Shown: positions 22,458-23,051 of the stretch, piece after piece | Layout: each line of letters begins with the position of its first letter | Numbering within the stretch: the stretch's first letter is position 1 | Source of the DNA: a virus | IMG/VR virus record: IMGVR_UViG_3300000117_000215 | Location: 1-23,051 of that record | DNA length: 23,051 bases | Direction: 5' to 3' (one strand) | Notes under the pieces: model-generated | Seen by the model: the letters and a program-made list of their open reading frames with translations, nothing else | Told to the model about the DNA's origin: nothing | Databases searched by the model: none | Made by a program: the position numbers and the translations under genes

Positions 22458-23051
22458 TTACGCCTGAACGAGGTGCTTGATGGGATTAGTGCCAGCATCG
22501 GCGAGCTCGCCATCGGTGCGAAGAATCGCAACCCAGGCGATCTGATCGTTATCAGCGAAACGCTCGTTCAACCGAACGAGGCGAACTGCGCCAACGTCGC
22601 GGATGTAGTAGCGGGAGAAATCGCCGAAGAGGACGGTCTTGTTGCCGGTGGCAAGCGCGGCCATGTCGTCGTTGGTGATGACCGGAGCGCCGAAGAGCGT
22701 GTCAGGCAGGCCCATGCTCAGGCCGGGCTGCCACAGGTAGTTACTGTCGCCATCCTTGAGCTTTCGGACGTATTTGGCAGTTGAATCCGCCAGCATCCAA
22801 GTACCGTTGCGGCGGTATGCACGGCCGACGCTGTGGTAAAGGTCGATGAGCTCATCGCTGGTGATCGCGGCGACGCCGGCAGCGGTGACACCGGCCGCAG
22901 AAGCGGTAACGACACCATTGACGGTCGAAGAGCCCGAACCGGTCGTGTAAAGCGCCGAGGCGTTGCGGGCGATTCGCTCACCGAGAAGTCGGCCGAGAAG
23001 GCTGCCGAGATCGAATGCGCTATCCTGCAACAGCTCAAACGGGATCTTTAC
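22458..23051 (-). CDS. HK97-type major capsid protein, C-terminal part
   Basis: The gene runs off the right edge; 197 aa are visible and the start is outside. The signature VKIPFELLQDSAFDL opens the visible part, followed by LGERIARNASALYTTGSG, the GVTAAGVAAITSDELIDLYH segment, MGLPDTLFGAPVITND and the final IAWVAILRTDGELAD. These are the P-domain and A-domain segments of HK97-fold phage capsids. It forms the icosahedral shell. The two hairpins follow its stop, probably to set capsid mRNA levels. Confidence 0.92.
   Translation of the reverse strand, partial: VKIPFELLQDSAFDLGSLLGRLLGERIARNASALYTTGSGSSTVNGVVTASAAGVTAAGVAAITSDELIDLYHSVGRAYRRNGTWMLADSTAKYVRKLKDGDSNYLWQPGLSMGLPDTLFGAPVITNDDMAALATGNKTVLFGDFSRYYIRDVGAVRLVRLNERFADNDQIAWVAILRTDGELADAGTNPIKHLVQA

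Noticed and set aside
1-23051. tRNA genes, rRNA, CRISPR arrays, insertion sequences and attachment sites
   Set aside because: No cloverleaf-like segment, spaced repeat array, transposase frame or integrase with a core site was seen by eye. Gaps are too short for most of these.

Overview
The window is part of a tailed bacteriophage genome or prophage. Every credible gene is on the minus strand, so the biological reading order runs from the right edge to the left. Most neighbouring genes overlap by 1 or 4 bases (ATGA, TGATG or TAATG junctions) or sit a few bases apart, which implies long translationally coupled operons. The HK97-type capsid, the lambda-style tail chaperone frameshift and a tape measure point to a siphovirus-like virion. 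The short tape measure (371 aa) suggests a short tail. The host cannot be fixed from sequence alone. The DNA looks GC-rich by eye, ribosome binding sites are AAGGAG/GGGAG-like, and Sec-type signal peptides are present; a Gram-negative host is my guess, not a demonstration. Terminase, portal, protease, an endolysin, an integrase and a repressor are not visible, and the first few would normally lie beyond the right edge.

Head and tail module, 23051 to about 17322: the C-terminal part of the major capsid protein, a small head protein, a gp6-like connector, a head-tail adaptor, two tail-completion or minor tail proteins, a probable tail tube protein, a G/GT tail-assembly chaperone pair with a canonical AAAAAAC slip site, the tape measure and a small distal tail protein.

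Distal tail and host-contact module, about 17325 to 10783: two unrecognised proteins whose DNA looks compositionally foreign (about 15080-17150), an AT-rich gap, a protein with a BppU-like N-terminus, a small protein repeating its C-terminal fold, then three consecutive proteins that all begin with signal-peptide-like sequences: a tail-fibre-type protein, a DUF2341/LamG protein and an unknown. A lysis-like group follows: a possible small Cys-rich protein, an XhlA-like coiled-coil membrane protein and a class 3 lipase with a complete catalytic triad.

Early module, 9690 to 126: a pentapeptide-repeat protein behind a candidate promoter/operator, tiny membrane proteins, an XRE-type HTH protein, then recombination and replication genes: a Sak4-like ATPase, a DUF669/SSB-like protein, an SF2 helicase and a primase-helicase with a TTG start. 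Between the helicase and the primase-helicase lies a lower-GC-looking two-gene cassette resembling IbrB (ParB/Srx fold) and IbrA (PAPS-reductase family). The left edge carries a 9-bp tandem repeat next to a GC hairpin.

The most interesting points are the IbrAB-like cassette inside the replication operon, the run of signal-peptide-bearing fibre-type proteins, the foreign-looking distal-tail segment, and the lipase that may act at lysis or at host contact.
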